From Dastarcus helophoroides (taxonomy: Eukaryota > Arthropoda > Insecta > Coleoptera > Bothrideridae), in contig CM053329.1 of assembly GCA_028583605.1 (NCBI GenBank), forward strand, positions 38,655,161 to 38,719,160: a DNA stretch of 64,000 bases, given 5' to 3'. The position numbers and the translations under genes were made by a program. Below the pieces are notes generated by a model. That model was not told where the DNA came from and did no database searches. It saw only the letters and a program-made list of their open reading frames with translations. Of this stretch, positions 1-11,616 are shown in pieces (position 1 is the first letter of the stretch; each line of letters begins with the position of its first letter).

Positions 1-80
1 TCTTAACATTCTTCTTCAATCTCTAAAAGGACAACTGAGGAAATTTTGGCCTAATCTAAATCCTTCCAGTAGTTAAAAGT
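1..80. other. A/T-rich DNA before the CCTAA array
   Basis: No gene or motif is visible, apart from a first isolated CCTAATCTAA near 50. Confidence 0.5.
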
Positions 81-250
81 GCTAACCTAATTTAATCTAA
101 CCGAACTTAATCTAATCTAACCTAATTTAGCCTAATCTAATCTAGCCTGACCTAATCTAACCTAACCTAATATAACCTAAGCTAATCTTACCTAACTTAA
201 TCTAACCTAACTTAATCTAACCTAAACTAATCTAACCCAACCTAATCTCA
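81..250. repeat. Degenerate CCTAA/TCTAA telomere-like array
   Basis: About 170 bp built almost entirely from 5-bp units, mostly CCTAA and TCTAA with ATTTA, CTTAA and similar variants; CCTAATCTAA is the commonest pair. CCTAA is the complement of TTAGG, the telomere repeat of most insects. The copies are heavily mutated and ordinary sequence follows, so this looks like an old interstitial array rather than a live chromosome end. Confidence 0.75.
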
Positions 251-609
251 AAGTTTCTAGCTCTTAAAAAAACCTCGAATCATATAAGGAGCCTTTCGAA
301 GCGTGTCATAAACTTCTTATCAGTATGAAAAATGTCATGTAAAGATTTGAAAAAAGAAGAATTAGTCAAACAAATAGCCAAAGGATATTAGGTTATTTAG
401 TTGACTGATTCTGTTTCCAAATTTTTCATCCTTTGACTCAAATTTTCGAGTCGACTGTTCTTGTTTTTTTTTTGTAATTTTTATGAAAGAAATGATCCAG
501 ATCTTAAATTTGGATTGGGAAATAGCAACGTAAAATATCTGAGTATTCTAGGCTTAAAAGTTAACAGCTTTTTTCTGTTTGAAAAAGTATCGGAAGACAA
601 TTTTTTCCA

Positions 610-615
<6 letters not shown>
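251..615. other. A/T-rich DNA, no gene seen
   Basis: Short open frames overlap here on both strands but run into the neighbouring (AT)n tract, and their peptides look like low-complexity translation. I see no splice sites or protein resemblance. Confidence 0.5.

Positions 616-668
<53 letters not shown>
616..668. repeat. (AT)n microsatellite
   Basis: About 50 bp of nearly uninterrupted AT dinucleotides. It explains the Tyr-Ile-rich open frames read across it on both strands. Confidence 0.95.
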
Positions 669-704
669 TTTTTAAGTTTAATCTACTCGCAAAGGTTAAC
701 CTCA

Positions 705-1790
705 TTAGGCTTTCAAAGCACTGTGAGTAGGATGCAGAAACAAGGATAGATGGCGATGAACCGCCTTCTTAAACAAGGATAGGTTGTAATTTTTAGGGAA
801 GATTTCTTTCGGTAACAAGTTCCATAACTTAGAAATTCTATAGAAAAAAGAGTCTCCGTAGACAGAAGTCCTCACTGTGTCGAGCTGGACCGCACAGGAA
901 TTTGCTGTCTCCGACTGTCTAGTACGCCTCAAGAATCTTGCAATCTTGCCCTTGGGGGGATCAATCCTATTAGTTCCTGGGAGCATCAACCAAGATATTA
1001 CTTGTAGAAAAGAGACAAGTCACCAATCATACGCCCATACATCCAAGAGAGCTAAAGTGTGTTTTGGGGCTGAACTCCAAACATGAGAACAGTATTCTAG
1101 TGTTGGCCTAACTTGAGCTTTGTTAAGTTAATAGCTGATAAGGTGTGAAGTACTTTTTAACTTTAAAAGGAAAGCCTAGCTTCTGAGAGGCGGATTTGAC
1201 AATGACGCGCACATGATCGTCCCAAGAGAAGTTAGTGCTCGCATTCACTCCTGGGATAGATAGATTAGATCCCATCGGAAGGATTTTACCGTCCATTAGT
1301 ATGTTTGTTGCATTATCCCTTGATGTTTTCCTAGAAAAACCGCGGCCTGAGTTTTTAAAGCGTTGAATTCAACCAAATTGTTCTTGCCCCATTTCAGAAT
1401 AATCTTGAGATCCCTATTAATCATCTGTATCTGCTGTTCCATTTGTCGATCTGAAGCAGCGATAGATAATGGTTTGTTGGAGAAAAAAGATGATACAAGG
1501 TTACTATCATCTGCGTAGGATATAGGATTGAAAGTTGAAGCTAAGAGATCGTTTATGTGTAACAGAAATAGAGTAGGAGACAGAACAGACCCCTGAGGCA
1601 CCCCTGCGTTGATCGCAAATGTTTCGGATGAGATGCCATCGGTGACGACCTGAAGAGATCTGTCAGCGAGAAAATTGGATAACAAATGACAGAGTCCAGA
1701 AGGAAGATCATAAGATGTTAATTTGGCGCGAAGAGATCGGTGCCAGACTCTGTCGAAAGCCTTTGGGATATCCAATGCCACAATCCTATA
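705..1790 (-). mobile_element. LINE (Jockey/CR1-like) reverse-transcriptase relic, 3' part
   Basis: The minus strand encodes the C-terminal part of a non-LTR retrotransposon polymerase in broken frames. A 161-residue open piece (1781 down to 1296) starts ALDIPKAFDRVWH, then has GVPQGSVLSPTLF and the catalytic YADD, the canonical order of RT blocks. The next piece, about 1290 to 1140, reads SWDDHVRVIVKSASQKLGF, typical of the region after the palm domain, but has a stop near LLT. A 94-residue piece (989 to 705) ends with SKLWNLLPKEIFP and HRHLSLFLHP, the usual C-terminus of such elements. Stops and frameshifts between the pieces, and the lack of the 5' half (endonuclease, ORF1), show a dead, 5'-truncated copy. 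The exact clade is inferred. Confidence 0.88.
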
Positions 1791-2959
1791 TATAACATTT
1801 TTTATACATAAACGATTATAGTTTTGTAATTAACTGAAATTTTGGTCTTTTTACGAAATATTTGGCGCCAAACAAGTTTACCTATGCGGTACTGACAACA
1901 TTGTTTTTGTTCATCGATTTGACATCATTATAAAAGTCCAGCATCAGATTTAAAAATATACAAAGGATAATTTGCGTCATAACGCATACTTCTAAAACTT
2001 GTTTATTTTATGGACTTTATAATCTATAAGTTATAAAAATTATTAACAAGCGTATGCACAGATTTATTAGATAAAATGTAAAATTTGAAAGGAAATTAAT
2101 TGTAATTGTCAGGTTATTTTTAGCGCCAAATCATCTAAATTCGAACTAATGACCCACTGCGCCTCCTCTAAAGCATTTAATTTTAACGGTGTTACCTGCA
2201 ATAGAAATACCAATTATATTAACGACCATTAGAAGGTTAATTTCGAGATAACTTCTCGTCGGCGGATAATGCGAATGGTACTTTAAAGCCATAAAGATGC
2301 GAAAAATATGGTTCCACTAATTAACAACTCGACGTTCTTCTTGGGACGGTGAGAGATCTTTATAAGATGAAAAACATTAAATGCCGAGTTATGGCGCATT
2401 TTCTCTTTTAGAAAAAACATCGTGTGAGGTCACCTGGCCATCGCAACAACTTAATGTAGCAATTTGCCAAAACGTGTTTCAATTTCGTGTTTAATCGCTT
2501 TTAAATAACAACTCTAGGTGGATAAAATTGAGTTATCAAAACGTTAGCCGTAAAGAGTGTATTGAACTGGTTGTGGTGTGAAAATACTCGCGGAATAAAC
2601 GCAAAAAAAAATTGGATGCATTTAATGCGGAACACGTGAAGTATTGGAATGTGGGTCAAGTATCAATTTTATAAATACTTTATCGACCATTTGTATCTGG
2701 CATTGTTTAAGATCGAATTTATTATAAAAACAAAGCAATTACGGAAAGATTTTAATTGTTTACAAGTCACTCTTCGGAGGCGTGTACGGGGCTCTCTTGA
2801 AAAGTAATCAGTCACTGGTATCACGCACTAAACTTTTAGCACTTCCCCCTTAAGTAATTGTGTGTACGCTGATGATTAAAAAAATGTTTAAACCATTTTC
2901 AAACGGCTGGACCTTAAAGAAAAAAGTAACAGGAGAAAAATAAAAGATAGCATATTAAA
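1791..2959. other. Unique sequence, no gene recognised
   Basis: More even in composition than the satellites, with GC-richer patches near 2160-2480 and 2760-2860. No long open frame or convincing splice-site pair was found. It separates the LINE relic from satellite A and could be intronic or intergenic. Confidence 0.5.
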
Positions 2960-5900
2960 GCCCAAAGTTTGTAGTCTTCAGATCTTGAGTTCGAAAGTTT
3001 TTAGCCCTAATAGTTTTTGAGCAATTGTAAGAAAACGACGGACTGAACATTTTTTCAAATTTTTGTTTATTTTGCTTAGGTCGACGGACTTTAATAATTT
3101 TTTTTAAAAGAACTTGATAACTTAATATTGAATTGTTGTTTAATTAATTTTAACTTTACTGGTTTCCCAGCCTTGTCCAAAGATTTTACCCTGAATTATT
3201 ATTATTTAAGCCAAAAAAGTCATTTTTGAGTTGGAATTTGATAATCAATAACTCGTGAAATCAGATGGTGTAAATAGGGTTTTGAGAAGTGAAAAACATT
3301 CTCTTTTATTAACTGTTGATAAGAAAGTACCAGAAAAGTGATTGAAAATTAAGGTTCTTGAGTTTAAATTATTTTAGCCTCAACATTTTTTGACTAATCA
3401 TACAAAACCATGGGCTAAATATTTCTCCAAACTTTTGTTTATTTTTATAAGGTATACGGACTTCAAAGATTTTTTTTAGTGATTTTATCATTAAACTATT
3501 CTAAATTATTTAATTATCTTTAACTTAATTGGTTTCTTAGCCTTGTGCAATGATTTTTTGCTAAATTATTAAAATTTAAGCCAAAAAAGTCATTTTTGAG
3601 ATTGGTAATCAATAACTCCCGAAATCAGGATGGTATGGAAAATGCGAGTGGGGTTTTGAGAAGTGCAAAACATTCTCTTTTATGAACTGTTAACAAATAA
3701 GTACCAGAAAATTGATTGAGAAAGGAGACTGTTGAATTTAAATTTTTTAGCGTCAACCGTCTTTGATTAATCATACGAAAACCACGGGCTGAACATTTTT
3801 CAAAATTTTTGTTCGTTTTTGATAAGGTATACGAACTTAAAGAATTTTTTTTTTCAGTAATTTTATCATTAAACTATTCTAGAATATTTAATTATCTTAA
3901 ATTTGATTGGTTTCCCAGCCTTGTGCAAAAATTTTTCGCTGAAGTATCGTTATTTAAGCCAAAAAAGTCATTTTTGAGTTAGAATTTGATAATCAATAAC
4001 TCGTGAAATCAGTTGGTATGAAAAATGTGAGTAGGGCTTTGAGATGTGCAAAGCATTCTCTTTTTTACCTGTCGATAAAAAAGTACCAGAAAAGGTTCTT
4101 GAATTTAAATTATTTTAGCATCAACGTTTTTTGCCTAATCATACAAAACCGCGGGCTAAATATTTCTCCAAATTTTTCTTTATTTTTTATAAGGTATACG
4201 GATTTAAAAGATTTTTTTTGAGTGATTTTATCATTAAACTATTCTAAAGTATTTAATTATCTTTAATTTGATTGGTTTCCCAGCCTTGTGCAATGATTTT
4301 TCGGTGAACTATCATAATTTAAGTTAAAAAAGTCATTTTTAAGTTTGATAATCAACAACTCCTGAAATAAGATGGTATGGAAAATGTGAGTAGGGTTTTA
4401 AGAAGTGCAAAACATTCTCTTTTATTAACTATTAATAAATAAGTACCAGAAACATGATTGAAAAAGAGAATTTTGAATTAAAATTTTTTAGCCTTAACAG
4501 TCTTTGACTAATCATACGAAAACCACAGGCTAAATATTTCTCCAAATTTTTGTTTATTTTTTATAACGTATACGGACTTCGAAGATTTTTTTTAAGTAAT
4601 TTTATCATTAAAGTATTCTAAATTATTTAATTATTTTTAATTTGATTGGTATCTCGGCCTTGTGCAATGATTTTTCGCTGAATTATCATAATTTAAACCA
4701 AAAAAGTCATTTTTGAGTTTGGTAATAAATAACTCCTGAAATGAGATGGTATGGAAAATACCAGCAGGGTTTTGAGAAGTGCAAAACATTCTCTTTTATG
4801 AACTGTTAACAAATAAGTACCAGAAAATTAATTGAAAAACGATACTGTTGAATTTAAATTTATTTAGCCCCAACAGTCTCTAACTAATCATACGAAAACC
4901 ACGCGCTGAATATTTTTCCAAATTTTTGTTTATTTTTTATAGGGTATACGGACTTAAAAGATTTTTTTTTAGTGATTATGGCATTAGACTATTCTAGATT
5001 ATTTAATTATCTTTAATTTGATTGGTTTCCCAGACTTGTGCAATGATTTTTTGCTGAATTATCATAATTAAAGCCAAAAAAGTCATTTTTGAGTTTGGTA
5101 ATCAATAATGCCTGAAATGAGATGGTATGGAAAATGCGAGTAGGGTTTTGAGTAGTGCAAAGCATTCTTTTTTATTAACCGTTTATAAAAACTACCAGAA
5201 AATTGATTGAAAATGAGGGCTCTTGAATTTAAATTTTTTTAGCCTTAACAATCTTTTACTAAAATCACACGAAAACCACGTGCTGAACATTTTTCCAAAT
5301 TTTTGTTTATTTCCAATAGGGTCCACGGACTTTAATGATTTTTATTCAGTGGTCTTTTTATTGAAATATTTTAGCTTAATTATTTGTCTTTAATTTTATG
5401 GTTTTTCAGCCTTGTGCGATGATTTTTCCTCGAATTATCGTCATTTAAGCCAAAAAAGTCACTTTTAAGTTTGGTAATCAATACCTCGTGAAATGAGATG
5501 GTATAGAAAATGCAAGTAGGGTTTTGAGTAGTGCAAAGCATTCTCTTTTATTAACTGTTCATAAAAACTATCAGGAAATTGATGGAAAATGGGGATTCTT
5601 GAGTTTAAATTTATTTAGCCTCAACAGTCTTGACTAATCATACGAAAACCACGCGCTGAATATTTTTCCAAATTTTTGTTTATTTTTTATAGGGTATACG
5701 GACTTCAAAGGTTTTTTTTTAGTGATTATGGCACTGAACTATTCTAGATTATTTAATTATCTTTAATTTGATTGGTTTCCCAGACTTGTGCAATGATTTT
5801 TTGCTGAATTATCATAATTAAAGCCAAAAAAGTCATTTTTGAGTTTGGTAATCAATAATGCCTGAAATGAGATGGTATAGAAAATGCGAGTAGGGTTTTG

Positions 5901-7352
5901 AGTAGTGCAAAACATTCTCTTTTATTAACTGTTTATAAAAACTACCAGAAAATTGATTGAAAATGAGGGCTCTTGAATTTAAATTTTTTTAGCCTTAACA
6001 ATCTTTGATTAAATCACACGAAAACCAAGTGCTGAACATTTTTCCAAATTTTTGTTTATTTTCAATAGGGTCCACGGACTTCAATGATTTTTTTTCAGTG
6101 GTGTTTTATTAAAATATTTTAGCTTAATTATTTGTCTTTAATTTTAATGGTTTTTCAGCCTTATGCAATTATTTTTTCTCGAATTATCGTCATTTAAGCC
6201 AAAAAAGTCACTTTTAAGTTTGGTAATCAATACCTCGTGAAATGAGATGGTATGGAAATTGCAAGTAGGGTTTTGAGCGGTGCAAAGCATTGTCTTTTAT
6301 TAACTGTTTATAAAAACTACCAGAAAATTGACTGAAAATGAGGGCTCTTGAATTTAAATTTTTTTAGCCCTAACAATCTTTGACATCATACGAAAACCAC
6401 GGGCTGAATATTTTTCCAAATTTTTGTTTATTTTCAATAGGGTCCACGGACTACAATGATTTTTTTTCAGAGGTCTTTTTACTGAACTATTTTAGCTTAA
6501 TTAATTATCTTTAATTTTAATGACTTTCAACCTTGTACAATGATTTTTCCTTGAATTATCGTTATTTAAGCCAAAAAAGTCATTTTTGAGTTTGGTAATC
6601 AATAACTCGTGAAATGAGATGGTATGGAAAATGCAAGTAGGGTTTTGAGTAGTGCATAGCATTCTCTTTTATTAACTGTTCATAAAAACTATCAGGAAAT
6701 TGATGGAAAATGGGGGCTCTTGAATTTAAATTTATTTACCCTCAACAGTCTTGACTAATCATACAAAAACCTTGGGCTGAACATTTTTCCAAATTTTTGT
6801 TTATTTTTTATAAGGATACGGACTTCAAAGATTTTTTTTTAGTAATTTTATCATTAAACTATTCTAGATTACTTAATTATCTTTAATTTGATTGGTTTCC
6901 CAGTCTTGTGCAATGATTTTTCGCTGAATTATCATAATTTAAGGCAAAAAAGTAATTTTTGAGTTTGGTAATCAACAACTCCTGAAATGAGATGGTATGG
7001 AAAATGCGAGTAGGGTTTTGAGTAGTGCAAAGCAGTTTATTAACTGTTTATAAAGACTACCAGAAAATTGATTGAAAACGAGGGCTCTTGAATTTAAATT
7101 TTTTTAGCCTTAACTGTCTCTGACTAGTCATACGAAAACCACGGACTGAACATTTTTCCAAATGTTTGTTTATTTTCAATAGGGTCCACGGACTTCAATG
7201 ATTTTTTTTCTGTTGTCTTTTTATGAAAGTGTTTTAGATTAATTACTTATCTTTAATTTTAATGGTTTTCCAGCCTTGTGCAATGATTTTTCCTTGAATT
7301 ATCGTCATTTAAGCCAAAAAAGTCATTTTTGAGTGTGGTAATCAATGACACG
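2960..7352 (+). repeat. Satellite A, left block (about 370 bp monomer)
   Basis: Tandem array whose units carry the landmark GCCAAAAAAGTCATTTTT at about 3210, 3580, 3958, 5073, 5449, 5823, 6198, 6570 and 7313, with degenerate versions near 4323, 4698 and 6943; spacing is about 370-378 bp. Other landmarks are GGTATACGGACTT or GGTCCACGGACTT, AAAACCACGGGCTGAA, and CCTTGTGCAATGATTTTT. Short open frames inside are repeat artefacts. The first unit is degenerate, so the left edge is approximate. Confidence 0.93.
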
Positions 7353-9178
7353 TGAACAGTGGCGGCTCGTAGCCAAAAGTAATAGGGGTGCTGCGACAAA
7401 TTAGTGTTTTAAAATTTTTACGATATCGACTGAAAATTTCGACATTTTCAAAACGTTACTTTGTGAAAACTTTAGATCTCCTGGCAATGAAAACTTTTGA
7501 TAATGTCGCGTTTTTTGAAAGGTTGGATTTTTTTCCAAATTTCGACTGTATTGCAAAATTTAATTTTTACCATTTAAAAATTCTTACTTTTTCTGAAAAT
7601 GTAAATTTTTTCAAATCTGGAACTTTGACTTATTAAATTTTCGACTGTTTTCTAAAGTCGATCTTTGTTTATAATTTTTTTTTGAGAAATTATAATTTTT
7701 TTATTGAAAATTTCGATTCTTAATAATTTCGATTGGTTTTTATTAACATATCAACTATTTTTCAAAATTTTGACTTTTTTTACAAAATTGCAATTATTTT
7801 TTGATTTTTTTTTGTTGAAAATTTCGCTACTTCTTAATTTTCGAAATTCTCTCAAAATTTCGATTTTATTTCAAAATTTTGAAATTTTAAGAAATGTTTG
7901 ACATTTTTTTCTGAATTTTAATTTCTTTGACCTAAAATTTCAAATTTAAAAAAATGTTTCACATTGATTCCAAATTTTAACTACCAAAAATGTAAACTTT
8001 TTCCAAAATTTCAATTTCTCAATATTTCGACTATTGAAAATCTCGATCTGATAATTTTCATCTGTCTTCAATATTTTGATTTTGATTTTTATTGAAAAGT
8101 TGAGTGCAAATTTCCCAACTATTCAAAATCTAATTTTTTTTTATAATTTCGAATTATTTCGTAAATTCGGTAAAAATTCTCAAATCCTTTGCAAATTTTG
8201 ATGTTTTTTTAATTTCGATTATAAATTTCGACCTTTTTTTTAAAAAAATATCTTCTTTTTCAAAATTTTGCTTTCTTTTGAACATTTGAAATGTTTTAAA
8301 AATGTTTGCCTTGTCAACAAATTTCGACTTTCTTTATTGAAAATTTTAACTTTTTCCTAAGTCTGCACATCTTTGAAATTTTCGACTTTTTATTTTAATT
8401 TTCACTTTGTTGAAAATTCCGGCCTTTTTCAAATGTTCGAATTTTTCCAAATTTTAGTTATTTTCCAAAATTTAAAATTTTTGGAAAACTTTTTCACTAC
8501 TTTTTTAATTGCAACTATTTTTACTACTTTTTTAATTTCAACTATTTTCAAAATGTCAACATTTTTTGCAAAGTGTCAATCCTTTATTTGAAAATTAAGA
8601 TTTCTTTATGTCAGACATTTCTTAAAACCATTTATTGAAATTTTGGACTGATATTTCGTAAATTTCGACTCTATTTCAAAAATTTGATTTTTTTTTAAAA
8701 AGTTTCGACTCTTTTTCAACACTTGACTCTTTTTTAAAAAGTTTAGGCTTTTTTAAAAATTCTATTTATACATATTTTAGACATTTCCAATTAAATCTTC
8801 GACCTAAAAGAAAAGATCCTTTTTAAACTTCAACTATTAAAAATTTTGACTTTTTTCAAAATTTTACTTTTTCAAAATTTCAACTCTTTTAATAATAAGG
8901 AATTATTCCATAATTTTGAGTTTTCTCCATTATTGGAAAAATTCAGCTTTTTTGAAAATTTAATTTAAAACTTCGTAATTTATTTTAAATGTCGATATTT
9001 TTCCAAAAATTCGTCTTTTATTCACATTCCCAAAATTATTGAAAATGACGACCATTTTGAAAATTGATTTTTTTTAAAACTTTGACTTTTCTAATAATCT
9101 TAGCTTTATTTTTTAAAGGTGGTAATGTTTTTTTTTTAATTTTACATTTTTTGAGAAACATTTCGAAATAACACTCCA

Positions 9179-9222
9179 CCCAGTTTGGAAATATTTCAGT
9201 TTTTAAATATTCCCAAACTGGG
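9179..9222. repeat. Hairpin CCCAGTTTGG...CCAAACTGGG
   Basis: A 10-bp perfect stem, extended by AAATATTT/AAATATTC pairing, encloses a short loop. The right arm continues into CCGAAGAAATGTTAAATA; that right arm plus tail recurs at 11015-11044 without the left arm. It may be an element terminus. Confidence 0.7.
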
Positions 9223-10408
9223 CCGAAGAAATGTTAAATAAAATTAATAAACATAATATTTCCGGTCAATAAGAGTTCACTATGAAGAATAACACTCGAA
9301 TTAAAAAAAATTAATAACAAAAATGTCTACTTTTACAATTAAGTAAAGCTCTGAAACAAATTTCCAAAAACAACTTGCATTTTATGTACAAATAAATTGC
9401 CAAAATTTAAATTTTAATCACAAAAAATTGGCTACAAACTGTAATATCTGATTTTTAAAATTTCTTTGGAACTTCAAAGTAACTAGAAAAAAGTAAATTA
9501 GAACAGTAAATTGTTAATAAATTTTTTTCAACATTTCGATTTGTTTCAATTTCGAAATTTGAGACTCCTCTAGAAATTTGACTCTTTTTATCAAAAATTT
9601 CAATAATTTTCACTTCAAAAGTCGAACTTATGAGAATATTTTTGACAATTAATTCATTTCAAAAAACATTTTTTTCTTTAATTTCGAAAATGTTATTTTT
9701 TTTTGGAAAATGTTGTTTACTAATAAGAATCTTCAACTTTTTCTAGAAATATGATCTGCTTTCGCTTGAAATTTTGAGTTTAATTTTTAAGCTTCGATTT
9801 TTTTTTATCGAAATTTGAATTTTAAATTCGGACTTGAGAATTTCAAGGATAAATTTAACATTTCTAGAAAAATTGGAAATTCCGATTCAGAATTTCCTTT
9901 GGTCCTACAGTAGTAGTAATTTTTCAGAGAAATATCAAATTGTAAAAAAGGTTAAAATTTACAAGGTTCATTTTTTCTTGAAATTTCAATATTTTTCGCA
10001 AAGTTTTCTTCTTTTTAGGCAGATTTGAAGTTTATTTTCCCTAAATTTATACTTGATAATTTTCAGATTCATATCAAAATTACAAAATAAAATGAACTTT
10101 AAAATATTAAAATTTCGTTAGAAAACTTTTCAGTTTCCAAAACAAATTAGACAGAAATTAAAATTTCTACAAGAAAAAATATTTTAAAAACAAAATATCC
10201 AGGAAGAGTCGAAATTTCAGAAAAATTCTTTGTATAAAATGTTTACAGAAAAACACAAATTGCATAGGGAAAAAGGCAGAATTTCTTAGAGAAAAAATCG
10301 AAATTTGGAAAAAAATTGAAATACCTTTACAAAAAGTCGAAATTTTTTGTTTTTCCCAAAATTTTGAAATTTTTATAGAACTTTCAGGGTTTTTCCAAAC
10401 TGTTTTTG

Positions 10409-10829
10409 TCAAAACTAGAACTAAAGCACTGAACTAAACACTGTGGCTTGTGATTAAGTCCAAAGAAGGTTTCACCCCTTTACCACATCGGCAATTAAAT
10501 AAATAATTACGCGATACGTATTTCGCCAGCAGAACTGGCATTTTCAAGCGCACTAATCTTAAACGATTAGCAAAAGATGCATCGACGTCATCTGCATTGA
10601 GATTCAAATCGATATCGATATCGATATCGTCATCTGCATTGAGATTCAAATCGATATCGATATCGATTTGAATCTCAATGCAGATGACGTCGATGCATCT
10701 TTTGCTAATCGTTTAAGATTAGTGCGCTTGAAAATGCCAGTTCTGCTGGCGAAATACGTATCGCGTAATTATTTATTTAATTGCCGATGTGGTAAAGGGG
10801 TGAAACCTTCTTTGGACTCAAAACTAGAA
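10409..10829. repeat. Near-perfect 0.4 kb palindrome flanked by a 12-bp direct repeat
   Basis: The arms run from 10457 inward and from 10818 inward, meeting at an ATCGATATCGAT-rich centre near 10657. The left arm carries one extra copy of a roughly 39-bp segment (GTCATCTGCATTGAGATTCA...). TCAAAACTAGAA occurs at 10409-10420 and again at 10818-10829, like a target-site duplication. Both arms, read outward, give the same open peptide starting MNLNADDVDASFANRL and containing LKMPVLLAKYVSR, less A/T-biased than its surroundings. This suggests an inverted duplicate of a coding or exon-like fragment inserted as a unit. The source gene is unknown. Confidence 0.8.
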
Positions 10830-11616
10830 AATGAAATGAACTTTAAATTGTCAAAGTGTCGTGAAAGAATTTGTCTTTTTAAAGCAAATTAGAGGAACAT
10901 AAAGAAAAATCTGGAGAAGTTGGAATTTCTAGAAGAAATTTTAAGAACAACACTTTTATTCTTCATGGTAGACTCTATATATATTGTCAATAAACCATAA
11001 AAATTTAAATTTTGCCAAACTGGGCCGAAGAAATGTTAAATAAATTGAAAAAAACACAACACTTTTAGTAAAAATGAAAATTTCGAGAAAATTTCTTTTT
11101 ATAAAATATTTAGAAAAAATGGAAATTTTGCAGAAAAAATCAAAATTTCCTAAAAAAATCGAAATCTTTTAAAAAAACACAATTTTTATACAAAATGAGA
11201 TTTGGGGTAAAGATACCGTATTAACTTATTTTTTAAAGAAATAGTAAAATGCGAGATGAGTTGGATTTAGATTTTTTCTTGAAATTGCACTTATTTTTCT
11301 CAAAATGTTGACAATGTCAAAGAAATTTGAAATTTTTTTTTAACATTTTAATTCTTGCTTGAAATATTGATTTGGTCCGAAACTTTTACAAAAATTAGTG
11401 TTTAAATATGTGATTTTGATCAAAATTAAAAATAAAATAGGGTTTTAAATGTCCTAACTTCTTGAAAGAAACCTAAAATGTCCATACAAAAAATCAGAGA
11501 AAATTTAAAATTTCTACAAAAAATTTTGTAATGAAAAGTGTTCAGAAAATTTTGAGAAAAAGACTCGTAAGCGAAAACTCCTGCTGCAGTTCCACGGAGT
11601 ACGCCAGCCGCCACTG

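Larger units (their letters stand above)
7357..11616. mobile_element. 4.26 kb non-autonomous element with CAGTGGCGGCT inverted ends
   Basis: The block begins CAGTGGCGGCTCGTAG and ends with the inverted form AGCCGCCACTG. The terminal repeats match for 11 bases, then again at CGTA after a 2-base gap. Satellite A stops at the left end and resumes at the right end, so the block interrupts the array. The interior has no transposase: T-rich TTTCGACTTTTT-like low-complexity DNA dominates on the left and A-rich DNA towards the right, which suggests a foldback layout. CAGTGG-type ends are common in hAT-like DNA transposons, so a non-autonomous member of such a family is the likely class (inference). 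No clean target duplication is seen; about 30 bp of the satellite unit are missing at the junction. Confidence 0.7.
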
